Assembly: GCA_021813805.1 (NCBI GenBank)
Contig: JAKAJL010000024.1
Location: 1-56,110, forward strand
DNA length: 56,110 nt
Reading direction: 5' to 3'
Source: Pseudomonadota bacterium
GTDB taxonomy: Bacteria > Pseudomonadota > Alphaproteobacteria > Rhizobiales > Beijerinckiaceae
Below the pieces are notes generated by a model, which saw nothing but the letters and a program-made list of their open reading frames with translations, was not told the origin of the DNA and ran no database searches. Made by a program: the position numbers and the translations under genes. Positions within the stretch are counted from its first letter, which is position 1, and the number at the start of each line of letters is the position of its first letter. Shown one piece after another: positions 34,349-43,095 of this stretch.

Positions 34349-34686
34349 TTCGCATCCCACCCGCCGCCCATCGCGTCCGTCGCCGAGTCGGAGCACTTGT
34401 CTCACTCGCCATGCTGTCGCTGGTCGTCGCGCCAGCGGCCTACGCCTCGGGCTCTTCCATGCCGTGGGAGACGCCACTCAATCAGATTCTGCAATCCGTG
34501 CAAGGCCCGGTCGCCAAGATCATGTCGGTGATCATCATCACCGTGACCGGCTTGACGCTGGCCTTCGGCGACACCTCGGGCGGCTTCCGGCGGCTGATCC
34601 AGATCGTGTTCGGCCTGTCGATCGCATTTGCCGCGTCGAGCTTCTTCCTCTCCTTCTTTTCCTTCTCGGGCGGGGCGCTGATCTGA
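34345..34686 (+). CDS. trbC: TrbC, pilin precursor
   Basis: 113 residues. Long signal sequence ending near residue 35 (LVSLAMLSLVVAPAAYAS), then two hydrophobic helices (IMSVIIITVTGLTLAFG and IVFGLSIAFAASSFFLSFF) with a short basic loop, as in VirB2/TrbC. After cleavage and probably TraF-dependent cyclisation it forms the conjugative pilus. ATGA overlap with trbB and TGATG-type overlap with trbD. Confidence 0.93.
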   Translation: MIRIPPAAHRVRRRVGALVSLAMLSLVVAPAAYASGSSMPWETPLNQILQSVQGPVAKIMSVIIITVTGLTLAFGDTSGGFRRLIQIVFGLSIAFAASSFFLSFFSFSGGALI

Positions 34687-34961
34687 TGGCGGCGATCGTC
34701 GACCCGGACGTGCCCGGCTTCTTCGCGCCGGTCCATCGCGCACTCACCGACCCGATCCTGATGGGCGGCGCGCCGCGCACCGTCGCGATCGCCAACGGCA
34801 CGCTCGCGGCGGCCATCGCGCTCGGCCTGAGGCTCTGGATTCCCGGCGCGCTGATCTGGGCCGGGGGGCACGCCGCCGCCGTTTGGGCGGCCAAGCGAGA
34901 TCCACAGTTCGTCGACGTGGTGCGCTTGCATCTGCGCTATCCCGCTTATTTCGGGGTGTGA
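34686..34961 (+). CDS. trbD: TrbD, inner-membrane component (VirB3-like)
   Basis: 91 residues. Starts VDPDVPGFFAPVHRALTDPI, the conserved VirB3 N-terminal stretch, then a hydrophobic hairpin (TVAIANGTLAAAIALGLRLW; GALIWAGGHAAAVWAA) and RDPQFVDVVRLHLRYPAYFG, the usual C-terminal motif. Works with the TrbE ATPase in channel assembly. Seven bp before trbE. Confidence 0.93.
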   Translation: MAAIVDPDVPGFFAPVHRALTDPILMGGAPRTVAIANGTLAAAIALGLRLWIPGALIWAGGHAAAVWAAKRDPQFVDVVRLHLRYPAYFGV

Positions 34962-34968
34962 GGCGGCC

Positions 34969-37407
34969 ATGCTAAATCTCGCCGAGTACCGGAAACATCC
35001 CGCGAGCCTCGCCGACGTCCTGCCGTGGGCCGCGCTCGTGGCCGAAGGCGTCGTTCTCAACAAGGACGGCTCCTTCCAGCGCACGGCGCGTTTTCGAGGA
35101 CCGGACCTCGACAGCGCCACGCCCGCCGAACTGGTGGGCGTGACCGCGCGACTGAACAATGCGCTCCGCCGTCTCGGCTCTGGTTGGGCGATTTTCGTCG
35201 AAGCGCAGCGGATCGCCGCCCAGACCTATCCGCACAGCGCCTTTCCCGACGCCGCGTCCGCCCTGGTCGACCTCGAACGGCAGGACGCGTTCGAGGAGGC
35301 GGGCGCCCATTTCGAGAGCCGGTATTTCCTGACCTTCGTTTGGCTGCCGCCGGCCGAGGACGCCTCGCGCATCGAAAGCTTCCTCTATGAAGGCCGGGCC
35401 CAGACCGGAGTCGATCCGTGGGAGCTCCTTCACGGCTTCACCGATCGGACCAACCGCGTCCTCCAACTCGTCGAAGGCTTCATGCCGGAGGTCGGCTGGC
35501 TCGATGACGGCGACACGCTGACTTACCTGCATTCCACCGTCTCGACGCGACAGCAGCGGGTGCGCGTCCCCGAGACGCCGATGCATCTCGACGTTTTGCT
35601 TGCTGACGAGCCGCTTGCCGGCGGCCTCGAACCTCGGCTCGGCGCGCGCCATTTGCGCACGCTCACCGTGGTCGGTTTCCCGACGGCGACCCATCCCGGC
35701 ATCCTCGACGAGATCAATCGGCTCGCCTTCCCGTATCGCTGGTCCACGCGCGCGATCCTGCTCGACAAGACCGAAGCGGTGAAGCTGCTGACCAAAATCA
35801 GACGCCAGTGGTTCGCCAAGCGCAAGTCGATCGCCGCCATCGTCAAGGAAGTGATGACCAATGAAGCCTCGACGCTGGTCGACTCCGACGCCGCCAACAA
35901 GGCGTCCGACGCTGACCTCGCGCTTCAGGAACTTGGCTCCGACGATGTCGGCGAAGCCTATGTCACAGCGACCGTCACCGTGTGGGACGAGGATGCTGGC
36001 GTCGCCGCCGAAAAACTCCGCCTCGTCGAGAAGGTGATTCAGGGGCGCGACTTCACCTGCATGCCGGAAGGGGTGAATGCGATCGAGGCTTGGCTCGGGA
36101 GCCTCCCGGGCCACGCCTACGCCAATGTCCGCCAGCCACCAGTCTCGACCCTGAATCTGGCGCACATGATCCCGCTCTCTGCAGTCTGGGCCGGGCCGGC
36201 AAGGGACGAGCACTTCGAAGCGCCGCCGCTATTCTTCGGCAAGACGGAAGGTTCGACGCCGTTCCGTTTCTCGCTCCATGTCGGCGATGTCGGCCACACC
36301 TTGATCGTCGGTCCGACCGGCGCGGGCAAGTCGGTGTTGCTCGCGCTGATGGCGATTCAGTTCCGCCGTTATCGGAACAACCAGATCTTCGCCTTCGATT
36401 TCGGCGGATCGATCAGGACGGCGGCGCTTGCCATGGGCGGCGACTGGCATGACCTCGGTGGCAGGCTTTCAGCCGGATCTGAACATTCCGTATCGCTTCA
36501 GCCGCTGGCCAGCATCGACGATCCGGCCGAGCGCGCCTGGGCGGCCGAATGGATGATCGCCATCCTCGCCAAGGAAGGCGTGACGATCAGCCCGACGGCG
36601 AAAGAACGTGTCTGGTCCGCGCTGACCTCGCTGGCCTCCTCGCCGGTTCAGGAGCGGACGATCACCGGCCTCGCGGTCTTGCTGCAATCGGCGGCGCTGA
36701 AGCAGGCGCTCCAGCCCTATTGCGTCGGAGGTCCCTCGGGACGGCTGCTCGACGCTGAGGCAGAGCAGCTCGGGTCCGCCTCCGTCCAGGCCTTCGAGAC
36801 CGAGGGCCTGATCGGCGCCGCGGCCGCGCCCGCTGTCCTCACCTATCTGTTCCACCGCATCGAGGGTCGCCTCGACGGAAGGCCGACCCTGCTCATCATC
36901 GACGAGGGCTGGCTCGTCCTCGACGATCCGGCCTTTGCCCAGCAGCTTCGGGAATGGCTGAAGACGCTGCGCAAGAAGAACGCGTCCGTCGTCTTCGCCA
37001 CGCAGTCGCTGTCGGACATCGACGGCAGCAATATCGCGCCGGCCATCGTCGAGAGCTGCCCGACCCGCATATTCCTGCCGAACGAACGCGCGATCGAGCC
37101 GCAGATCACCGCCATCTATCGCCGCTTCGGTCTCAACGACCGCCAGATCGAGATCATCGCCCGCGCGACGCCCAAGCGCGACTACTACTGCCAGTCTCGC
37201 CGCGGCAACCGCCTGTTCGAGCTGGGTCTGGGGCCGGTCGCGCTCGCCTTCTGCGCGGCGTCGTCGAAGGCGGATCACGCCGCGATCGAGCGCCTCCTCG
37301 CCGAGCACGGGCGCGAGGCCTTCACCAAGGCCTGGCTCGCCGACCGTGATCTCGTCTGGGCGGCCGACCTCATCCCCGATCTTTCGAACCTGGAGGCCTC
37401 CTCATGA
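34969..37407 (+). CDS. trbE: TrbE, conjugal transfer ATPase (VirB4-like)
   Basis: 812 residues, the family's length. N-terminal CagE/TrbE domain (LNLAEYRKHPASLADVLPWAA), then the C-terminal motor: Walker A IVGPTGAGKSVLLALMA near residue 445-460, Walker B TLLIIDEGWLVLDD near 641-654, and FATQSLSDIDGS sensor motif. Largest ATPase of the mating channel, acting at the inner membrane with TrbB and TrbD. Complete. Overlaps trbJ by 4 bp. Confidence 0.96.
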   Translation: MLNLAEYRKHPASLADVLPWAALVAEGVVLNKDGSFQRTARFRGPDLDSATPAELVGVTARLNNALRRLGSGWAIFVEAQRIAAQTYPHSAFPDAASALVDLERQDAFEEAGAHFESRYFLTFVWLPPAEDASRIESFLYEGRAQTGVDPWELLHGFTDRTNRVLQLVEGFMPEVGWLDDGDTLTYLHSTVSTRQQRVRVPETPMHLDVLLADEPLAGGLEPRLGARHLRTLTVVGFPTATHPGILDEINRLAFPYRWSTRAILLDKTEAVKLLTKIRRQWFAKRKSIAAIVKEVMTNEASTLVDSDAANKASDADLALQELGSDDVGEAYVTATVTVWDEDAGVAAEKLRLVEKVIQGRDFTCMPEGVNAIEAWLGSLPGHAYANVRQPPVSTLNLAHMIPLSAVWAGPARDEHFEAPPLFFGKTEGSTPFRFSLHVGDVGHTLIVGPTGAGKSVLLALMAIQFRRYRNNQIFAFDFGGSIRTAALAMGGDWHDLGGRLSAGSEHSVSLQPLASIDDPAERAWAAEWMIAILAKEGVTISPTAKERVWSALTSLASSPVQERTITGLAVLLQSAALKQALQPYCVGGPSGRLLDAEAEQLGSASVQAFETEGLIGAAAAPAVLTYLFHRIEGRLDGRPTLLIIDEGWLVLDDPAFAQQLREWLKTLRKKNASVVFATQSLSDIDGSNIAPAIVESCPTRIFLPNERAIEPQITAIYRRFGLNDRQIEIIARATPKRDYYCQSRRGNRLFELGLGPVALAFCAASSKADHAAIERLLAEHGREAFTKAWLADRDLVWAADLIPDLSNLEASS

Positions 37408-38141
37408 TCAAGCTCCGCGCGCTTGCGGCGGCAAGCGCCGTCGCCCTCACGCTCGCTGTCGCCGCCCCGCCGGCCTCGGCGCAGTGGATCGTGTTCGATC
37501 CCAACAATTATGTGCAGAACGTGCTGACGGCCGCGCGCGAGCTGCAGCAGATCAACAACCAGATCCAGATGCTGACCAACCAGGCCCAGAGCCTGGTCAA
37601 TCAGGCCCGCAATCTCGCGAGCCTGCCGATGTCGACGCTGACCCAGCTTCAGTCGTCCATCGCCCGGACCCAGGCCCTGCTCGGACAGGCTCAGCACATC
37701 GCCTTCAACGTCCAGCAGATCCAGCAGGCCTATTCGACCAACTATGGCGCCGCCGCGGGCGCGGGCTCGACCAACACCATGTTCGCCTCGGCCCAGACGC
37801 GCTGGCAGAACTCCGTCGGCGCCTTCGAGGATTCGCTGAAAGTGCAGGCCGGCGTCGTCGGCAACATCCCGTCGAATTTGAGCGCGATGAATTCGCTCGT
37901 CTCGGCCAGCCAGTCGGCGACGGGCGCGCTTCAGGCCGCCCAGGCCGGCAATCAGCTTCTCGCCCTGCAATCCCAGCAGCTTTCCGATCTCGTGGCCCTA
38001 CTTTCCGCCAAGAGCCGAGCCGATGCGCTGGAGCAGGCGCGAACCGCCTCGGCGGAGGCCCAGGGGCAGCAACAGTACAAGACCTTCTCGACGCGCACGG
38101 GCTATGTGCCCGGGACCGTCTCCATGTTCAGCGGCAATTGA
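37404..38141 (+). CDS. trbJ: TrbJ, periplasmic mating-pair protein (VirB5-like)
   Basis: 245 residues. Signal peptide about 1-27 (LAAASAVALTLAVAAPPASAQ). Mature start WIVFDPNNYVQNVLTAARELQQINNQIQML is the TrbJ hallmark, followed by a long Gln/Ala/Leu-rich coiled-coil region. Probably a minor pilus-tip subunit for recipient contact. Twelve bp before the small trbK-alt gene. Confidence 0.93.
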   Translation: MIKLRALAAASAVALTLAVAAPPASAQWIVFDPNNYVQNVLTAARELQQINNQIQMLTNQAQSLVNQARNLASLPMSTLTQLQSSIARTQALLGQAQHIAFNVQQIQQAYSTNYGAAAGAGSTNTMFASAQTRWQNSVGAFEDSLKVQAGVVGNIPSNLSAMNSLVSASQSATGALQAAQAGNQLLALQSQQLSDLVALLSAKSRADALEQARTASAEAQGQQQYKTFSTRTGYVPGTVSMFSGN

Positions 38142-38152
38142 GACTCTGGATC

Positions 38153-38488
38153 ATGTGGCGCCCGGACAGCTTCCGCATTGCGGCGATCGGTGCCCTCTTC
38201 GCCGCGATCGCCGCGACGCTGATCGCGACGCATCGACATGCGCCCGCGCCTTCGGCGGTCGATCCGCCGTCCGCCGCAACGCCCGACGACCTTTCGCCCG
38301 AGCTGCGCCATTGCGGCGCGCTCGGGCCCAGCGACGCCGAAGATCCGCATTGCCTGGCGGTTTGGGATGAAAACCGCCAGCGTTTCTTCGGCAGGCCGGC
38401 GCGGCCGCTGCCAAGTCCCCCCGCCCTCGAGGCGACCGCGCCGGCTACCCCATCCTCAGCTGCTCCTCGATCCGGAGGGGCGCGATGA
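38153..38488 (+). CDS. TrbK-alt, putative entry-exclusion protein
   Basis: 111 residues beginning MWRPDSFRIAAIGALFAAIAATLIATH (one membrane anchor), then a short periplasmic domain with two conserved Cys (ELRHCGALGPSDAEDPHCLAVWDENRQRFFG) and a Pro/Ala-rich tail. This Cys-x15-Cys pattern between trbJ and trbL is the one annotated as TrbK-alt in alphaproteobacterial ICEs. Exclusion of related elements is inferred from RP4 TrbK position. Overlaps trbL by 4 bp. Confidence 0.85.
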   Translation: MWRPDSFRIAAIGALFAAIAATLIATHRHAPAPSAVDPPSAATPDDLSPELRHCGALGPSDAEDPHCLAVWDENRQRFFGRPARPLPSPPALEATAPATPSSAAPRSGGAR

Positions 38489-39840
38489 ACAACGTCGGCG
38501 TTATCGACACCTTCCTCAACACCTTCACGACCTATATCGATTCTGGCTTCGGCCTGATCAAAGGCGAGGTCGGCTACCTTTCCTCGACGCTGATCGTGAT
38601 CGACATCACGCTCGCGGCGCTCTTCTGGGCCTGGGGGGCGGACGAGGACATCCTGCAACGCCTGGTCAAGAAGACCCTCTACATCGGCTTCTTTGCCTTC
38701 ATCATCAACAACTTCAAAAATCTTTCGGCAATCGTCTTCAACAGTTTCGCAGGCCTCGGATTGAAGGCGGGCGGCTCATCAATCTCGGCCGCGACCTTCC
38801 TGCAGCCAGGGCGTCTCGCCCAGGTCGGCCTCGACGCCGGCCAGCCGCTGCTCGACGCGGCGAGCCAGATGATGGGGTTCACGAGCTTTTTCGCGAACTT
38901 CGTCCAGATCGCCGTCCTGATGGTGTCGTGGCTCCTGGTGCTGATCGCCTTTTTCATCCTGGCGGTCCAGCTCTTCGTGACCCTGATCGAGTTCAGGCTC
39001 ACAACGCTCGCGGGTTTCATCCTCATTCCGTTCGCCCTTTTCAACAAGACCGCCTTCCTCGCCGAGAAGGTGCTCGGCAACATCGTGGCTTCCGGCGTCA
39101 AGGTGATGGTTCTCGCCGTCATCGTCGGCATCGGCACGGGACTCTTCTCGCAGTTCACGACGAGCTACGCCGGCGGCCAGCCGACGATCGAACAGGCGCT
39201 CTCCGTCGTGCTCGCGGCCCTCGCCATGTTGGGCCTCGGCATCTTCGGTCCGGGCATCGCCACGGGTCTCATCTCCGGCGCGCCACAGCTCGGCGCGGGC
39301 GCAGCCGTCGGCACGGGCCTCGCTGTCGCCGGCACGGCCATGGCCGGCGGCGCGGCGCTGGGTCTCGCCGGAAGGGGAGCGGCGGCCGCTACATCGGGCG
39401 CGGCCGCCGCAGCGCGCAGCGGGGCGGCAATGGCCGGCGGAGCGGCCTCCGCCTACGGCCTCGCTTCCCTGGGGCAGTCCGGCACCGCCGGTGTGGCGTC
39501 GGGCCTCGCCGGCGTTGGTCGCGCGGCCGGCGCGGCCGCTGCCGCCCCTATGCGTCGCGCCGCCTCTCGGGCCGCGAGCTCGCTTAACGACAGCTTCGCC
39601 GCCGGCGCGCGCGCCGGCTTCACCGCGACCGGCGGCGCTTCGACGATGGGAACCGTGAGCGGCGACGTCCCTGGCGGCGGCGATGTCGAGGCGGCAAAAG
39701 ATTCCGGCATGCCCGCCTGGGCCCAGCGCATCAAGGGCAATCAGGCCCTGTTCCATGGCGCGCAGACCGCCGGCCATGCCCTTCGGTCCGGTGACAGCCA
39801 TGGCGGCGGCCACTCTATCGATCTCTCGGGAGGAGAATAG
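38485..39840 (+). CDS. trbL: TrbL, channel membrane protein (VirB6-like)
   Basis: 451 residues. Family start VIDTFLNTFTTYIDSGFGLI, then five to six membrane helices to about residue 255 (for example YIGFFAFIINNFKNLSAI; VLMVSWLLVLIAFFILAVQLF; FRLTTLAGFILIPFALFNKTAFLAEKVLG). Residues about 265-350 are an Ala/Gly-rich low-complexity stretch, and the tail is soluble. Forms the inner-membrane part of the DNA channel. Three bp before trbF. Confidence 0.93.
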   Translation: MNNVGVIDTFLNTFTTYIDSGFGLIKGEVGYLSSTLIVIDITLAALFWAWGADEDILQRLVKKTLYIGFFAFIINNFKNLSAIVFNSFAGLGLKAGGSSISAATFLQPGRLAQVGLDAGQPLLDAASQMMGFTSFFANFVQIAVLMVSWLLVLIAFFILAVQLFVTLIEFRLTTLAGFILIPFALFNKTAFLAEKVLGNIVASGVKVMVLAVIVGIGTGLFSQFTTSYAGGQPTIEQALSVVLAALAMLGLGIFGPGIATGLISGAPQLGAGAAVGTGLAVAGTAMAGGAALGLAGRGAAAATSGAAAAARSGAAMAGGAASAYGLASLGQSGTAGVASGLAGVGRAAGAAAAAPMRRAASRAASSLNDSFAAGARAGFTATGGASTMGTVSGDVPGGGDVEAAKDSGMPAWAQRIKGNQALFHGAQTAGHALRSGDSHGGGHSIDLSGGE

Positions 39841-39843
39841 AAG

Positions 39844-40533
39844 ATGTCGATTTTCCGCCGATCATCGGTGCGCTATGGGCGCGCCCCCGAGCCGGAGACG
39901 CCCTATCAGCGCGCCGCCCAGGCCTGGGACGAGCGCATCGGCTCGGCAAGGGTCCAGGCAAAGAATTGGCGGCTGATGGCCTTCGGCTCGCTCTTTCTCT
40001 CCATGGGGCTTGCCGGCGGCCTCGTCTGGCAGTCGACCCACGGCAGCGTCGTCCCCTGGGTGGTGCAGATCGACAAGCTCGGGCAAGCCCAGGCGGTGGC
40101 GCCGGCGACCGCGGACTACACGCCGTCCGATCCGGAGATCGCCTGGTATCTCGCCCATTTCATCGAAATGGTCCGTGCGCTGCCGGCCGATCCGATCATC
40201 GTGCGGCAAAATTGGCTCCAGGCCTACGATTTCACGACGACGTCGGGCGCGCAGGCGCTGAACGATTATGCGCGCGCCAACGACCCCTTCGCAAAGCTGG
40301 GCAAGCAGCAGATCGCCATCGACGTCTCGAGCGTAATCCGCGCCTCACCCTCGAGCTTTCGCGTCGCCTGGATCGAACACCGCTACCAGGACGGCGCGCT
40401 CGCCGACACCACCCGTTGGACTGCGATCCTCTCTGTCGCGATCCAGACGCCCACCGACGCCGATCGCCTGCGCGAGAACCCGCTCGGCGTCTACGTAAAC
40501 GCCATCAACTGGTCGAAGGAGCTGGGACAATGA
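39844..40533 (+). CDS. trbF: TrbF, inner-membrane scaffold (VirB8-like)
   Basis: 229 residues. A cytoplasmic N-terminus with TPYQRAAQAWDERIGSARVQAKNWR, one membrane helix (MAFGSLFLSMGLAGGLVWQS, about 40-60), then a periplasmic VirB8-like domain beginning VPWVVQIDKLGQAQAV. Nucleates channel assembly. Overlaps trbG by 4 bp. Confidence 0.95.
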   Translation: MSIFRRSSVRYGRAPEPETPYQRAAQAWDERIGSARVQAKNWRLMAFGSLFLSMGLAGGLVWQSTHGSVVPWVVQIDKLGQAQAVAPATADYTPSDPEIAWYLAHFIEMVRALPADPIIVRQNWLQAYDFTTTSGAQALNDYARANDPFAKLGKQQIAIDVSSVIRASPSSFRVAWIEHRYQDGALADTTRWTAILSVAIQTPTDADRLRENPLGVYVNAINWSKELGQ

Positions 40534-41651
40534 CCCCGCCGATTTCCATGAAAGCCGGCGGTCCGGCTTCACGCTTCTCCGTAAATCCGTATCGCCGGAA
40601 AGGCGGGACGACGACTTTCCTCAAGCCCACTAAACCTCAAGAGCGTAGAACCGCAATCACGCTTTTCCGAGGATGCGGAATGGCGGCTTTGCTGCTCGGC
40701 GCGACCGCGCTCGGCGGCTGCGCCAGCAGGTTCATCCCGCCTGACATCGACTACGACAACGCCGCGCCGGCGAAGCTCGCGGCCGATCCGCCCCTGCCGG
40801 TCAAAGTGGTCGAGCTGCCCAAGCCATTGCCGCTGCCGGGCCAGTTGAAGCGGCTCGTAAACGGGAAACCTATCCCTGAACCAGCCGATCCGGCGACGCG
40901 GGTCAATCAGGCCAATGCCGCCGCGCGCGTGCAGCCGGTGCGCAACGGTTTCATCAACGCCGTCCAGGTTTATCCTTTCGCGTCCGGCGCGCTCTATCAG
41001 GTCTACACCGCGCCTGGCGAAATCACCGACGTCGCGCTGCAAGAGGGCGAGCAACTCGTCGGTTCCGGCCCGGTGGCCGCCGGCGACACGGTGCGCTGGA
41101 TCATCGGCGACACCGAGAGCGGCGCGGGCGCCGCGAAGAAAATCCACATCCTGGTCAAACCGACCCGGCCGGAGATCAGCACCAACCTCCTCATCAACAC
41201 CGACCGGCGCACCTATCTCCTCGAGCTGCGCTCGACGGAGAAGACCTATATGGCTTCCGTCTCCTGGCAATATCCGGAAGACCAGCTCATCGCGCTGCGG
41301 CGGCAAAACCAGGAGGCGCAGTCCGCCGCACCGATCGACAAAGGGGTCGATCTCGCCGCGGTCAATTTCCGCTACGCGATCGAGGGCGACAATCCCGCCT
41401 GGCGACCGCTTCGCGCCTTCGATGACGGCCAGAAGGTTTTTATCGAGTTTCCGCGCGGCATCGCGCAGGGCGAGATGCCGCCGCTCTTCGTCATAGGTCC
41501 CGCCGGCGGCTCGGAGCTCGTCAACTATCGGGCCCGGGCCAACTACTACATCGTCGACCGCCTGTTCGCCGCCGCCGAACTCCGGCTCGGCGACAAGGAC
41601 AGTGAGCGCCGTGTCCGCGTCGTCCGCACCGATGGAAGGCCGCGGTCATGA
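40530..41651 (+). CDS. trbG: TrbG, outer-membrane-associated lipoprotein (VirB9-like)
   Basis: 373 residues. An unusually long N-terminal extension of about 45 residues precedes the lipoprotein signal MAALLLGATALGGCASRF with lipobox L-G-G-C, so translation may also start at an internal ATG (40680). The VirB9 body follows: YPFASGALYQVYTAPGEITDVALQEGE, LLINTDRRTYLLELRS and the C-terminal YIVDRLFAAAELRLG. Forms the outer core of the channel with TrbI. Overlaps trbI by 4 bp. Confidence 0.94.
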   Translation: MTPPISMKAGGPASRFSVNPYRRKGGTTTFLKPTKPQERRTAITLFRGCGMAALLLGATALGGCASRFIPPDIDYDNAAPAKLAADPPLPVKVVELPKPLPLPGQLKRLVNGKPIPEPADPATRVNQANAAARVQPVRNGFINAVQVYPFASGALYQVYTAPGEITDVALQEGEQLVGSGPVAAGDTVRWIIGDTESGAGAAKKIHILVKPTRPEISTNLLINTDRRTYLLELRSTEKTYMASVSWQYPEDQLIALRRQNQEAQSAAPIDKGVDLAAVNFRYAIEGDNPAWRPLRAFDDGQKVFIEFPRGIAQGEMPPLFVIGPAGGSELVNYRARANYYIVDRLFAAAELRLGDKDSERRVRVVRTDGRPRS

Positions 41652-42838
41652 CGACGAAAGGCGAAGAGGAGGATCGCGCCGCTCCATCGGTCGCGCCGCC
41701 CGATCTGCGATTGCGCAGCGAGCGGCCGCGCGTCACCCGCCTGTCGCGCAAGGTTCTGATCGGCCTCGGCGCGGTCTCCGCGCTCGCGATCGCCGGCGCC
41801 CTCGGTTATGGGCTTCAGCCGCACGACAGGTCTCAGAAGGGCGAGGAGCTGCTCAGCACCCAGAACCGGCCATCGGCCGAGGGACTGGCCGGGTTGCCGA
41901 AGGATTATACCGGCCTGCCGCGCCAGGTTCCTCAGCTCGGCCCGCCGCTGCCCGGCGATCTTGGCAAGCCGATCCTGAACGCCGGCGCGGCGCCGACTAC
42001 TGTTGGAGCCGCGCCGGACGCGGAAGCGCAACGCGTCGCCCAGGAGATGGAGGCGGCGCGGGTCAGCCGACTGTTCGCCCAGACGAACCAGCAGCCGCCC
42101 GCAGTTGTGCCGGTTGCGATGCCAGGACCAGAGACTGGCGCGACGCCCACGCCGCCGGTCGACGCCGGCTCGGCGCAGAACATGCAGGATCGCAAGACGG
42201 CCTTCCTCAACGCCTCGACCGACAAGCGTACAGTCAGCGCCGATCGACTCCAAACCAAGGCCTCGCCCTATGTCGTCCAGGCCGGCACGGTGATCCCCGC
42301 CGCGCTCCTCACCGGCATCCGCTCGGACTTGCCGGGCCAGATCACGGCCCAGGTGACCGAAGCGGTCTATGACAGCCCGACCGGCAAATTCCTGCTGATC
42401 CCACAGGGCGCGAGGCTCATCGGCCAATACGACAGCTCGGTCGCCTTCGGCCAGTCGCGCTTATTGCTCGTCTGGACGCGGCTGATCATGCCGGACGGGA
42501 CCTCGATCGTGCTCGAGCGCCAGCCCGGCGCCGACACCGGCGGCTACGCCGGGCTCGAGGACGAGGTCGACAATCATTGGGACAAGTTGTTCCAGGCCGC
42601 CGTGCTTTCGACGCTGCTCAGCGTCGGCGCCGAGGCGGGCACGAGCCAGAACGAGAACAACCTGGTGCAGGCGATCCGCTCGGGCGCGTCCAACTCGATC
42701 AGCCAGACCGGTCAGCAGATTGTTCAACGCGAGCTCAACATCCAACCGACCCTGACCATCCGGCCGGGGTTCCCGGTCCGCGTCATCGTCACCCGCGATC
42801 TCGTATTGGCGCCCTACGGGCAGGGAGCAAAACCATGA
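41648..42838 (+). CDS. trbI: TrbI, channel core protein (VirB10-like)
   Basis: 396 residues. Short cytoplasmic N-terminus, membrane helix about 37-55 (VLIGLGAVSALAIAGALGYGL), a Pro-rich linker, and the conserved beta-barrel-like domain: VQAGTVIPAALLTGIRSDLPG, FLLIPQGARLIGQYDS, GYAGLEDEVDNHWDKL and FPVRVIVTRDLVLAPY. Spans both membranes. Overlaps the DUF2274 gene by 4 bp. Confidence 0.95.
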   Translation: MTTKGEEEDRAAPSVAPPDLRLRSERPRVTRLSRKVLIGLGAVSALAIAGALGYGLQPHDRSQKGEELLSTQNRPSAEGLAGLPKDYTGLPRQVPQLGPPLPGDLGKPILNAGAAPTTVGAAPDAEAQRVAQEMEAARVSRLFAQTNQQPPAVVPVAMPGPETGATPTPPVDAGSAQNMQDRKTAFLNASTDKRTVSADRLQTKASPYVVQAGTVIPAALLTGIRSDLPGQITAQVTEAVYDSPTGKFLLIPQGARLIGQYDSSVAFGQSRLLLVWTRLIMPDGTSIVLERQPGADTGGYAGLEDEVDNHWDKLFQAAVLSTLLSVGAEAGTSQNENNLVQAIRSGASNSISQTGQQIVQRELNIQPTLTIRPGFPVRVIVTRDLVLAPYGQGAKP

Positions 42839-43095
42839 CGAAGTTGAAGCTCGGACCGCTTGCTGTCGACGATAGGCCAGTCAAGGTTACGGTCGAATTG
42901 CCGGCGACCATACATCGGGACCTCGTTGCTTATGCGGAGGTGCTCGGGCGAGCCAGCGGGCGGCCCGCGGCGGAACCCGCCAAGCTCATCGTGCCGATGA
43001 TCGAGCGGTTCATGGCGACTGATCGAGCGTTCACGAAAGCGCGCCGCGCAAGCAGTCCTCAGCCCGCCGCAACATCCGGAGAGAGATCCGGATAG
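42835..43095 (+). CDS. DUF2274 protein, end of the trb operon
   Basis: 86 residues. Start TKLKLGPLAVDDRPVKVTVELPATIHRDLVAYAEVLGR with the pattern of a ribbon-helix-helix DNA-binding protein, then LIVPMIERFMATDRAF, as in DUF2274. It closes the trb operon in Tn4371-like ICEs and is likely a small regulator. Its 3' end overlaps the convergent lysR gene by 37 bp. Confidence 0.88.
   Translation: MTKLKLGPLAVDDRPVKVTVELPATIHRDLVAYAEVLGRASGRPAAEPAKLIVPMIERFMATDRAFTKARRASSPQPAATSGERSG

Noticed and set aside
34972-36213. 413-codon frame opposite trbE
   Set aside because: Antisense shadow of a strongly conserved ATPase gene.
38238-39587. 449-codon plus-strand frame overlapping trbL
   Set aside because: Low-complexity Arg-rich reading; trbL frame contains the membrane helices expected for VirB6.
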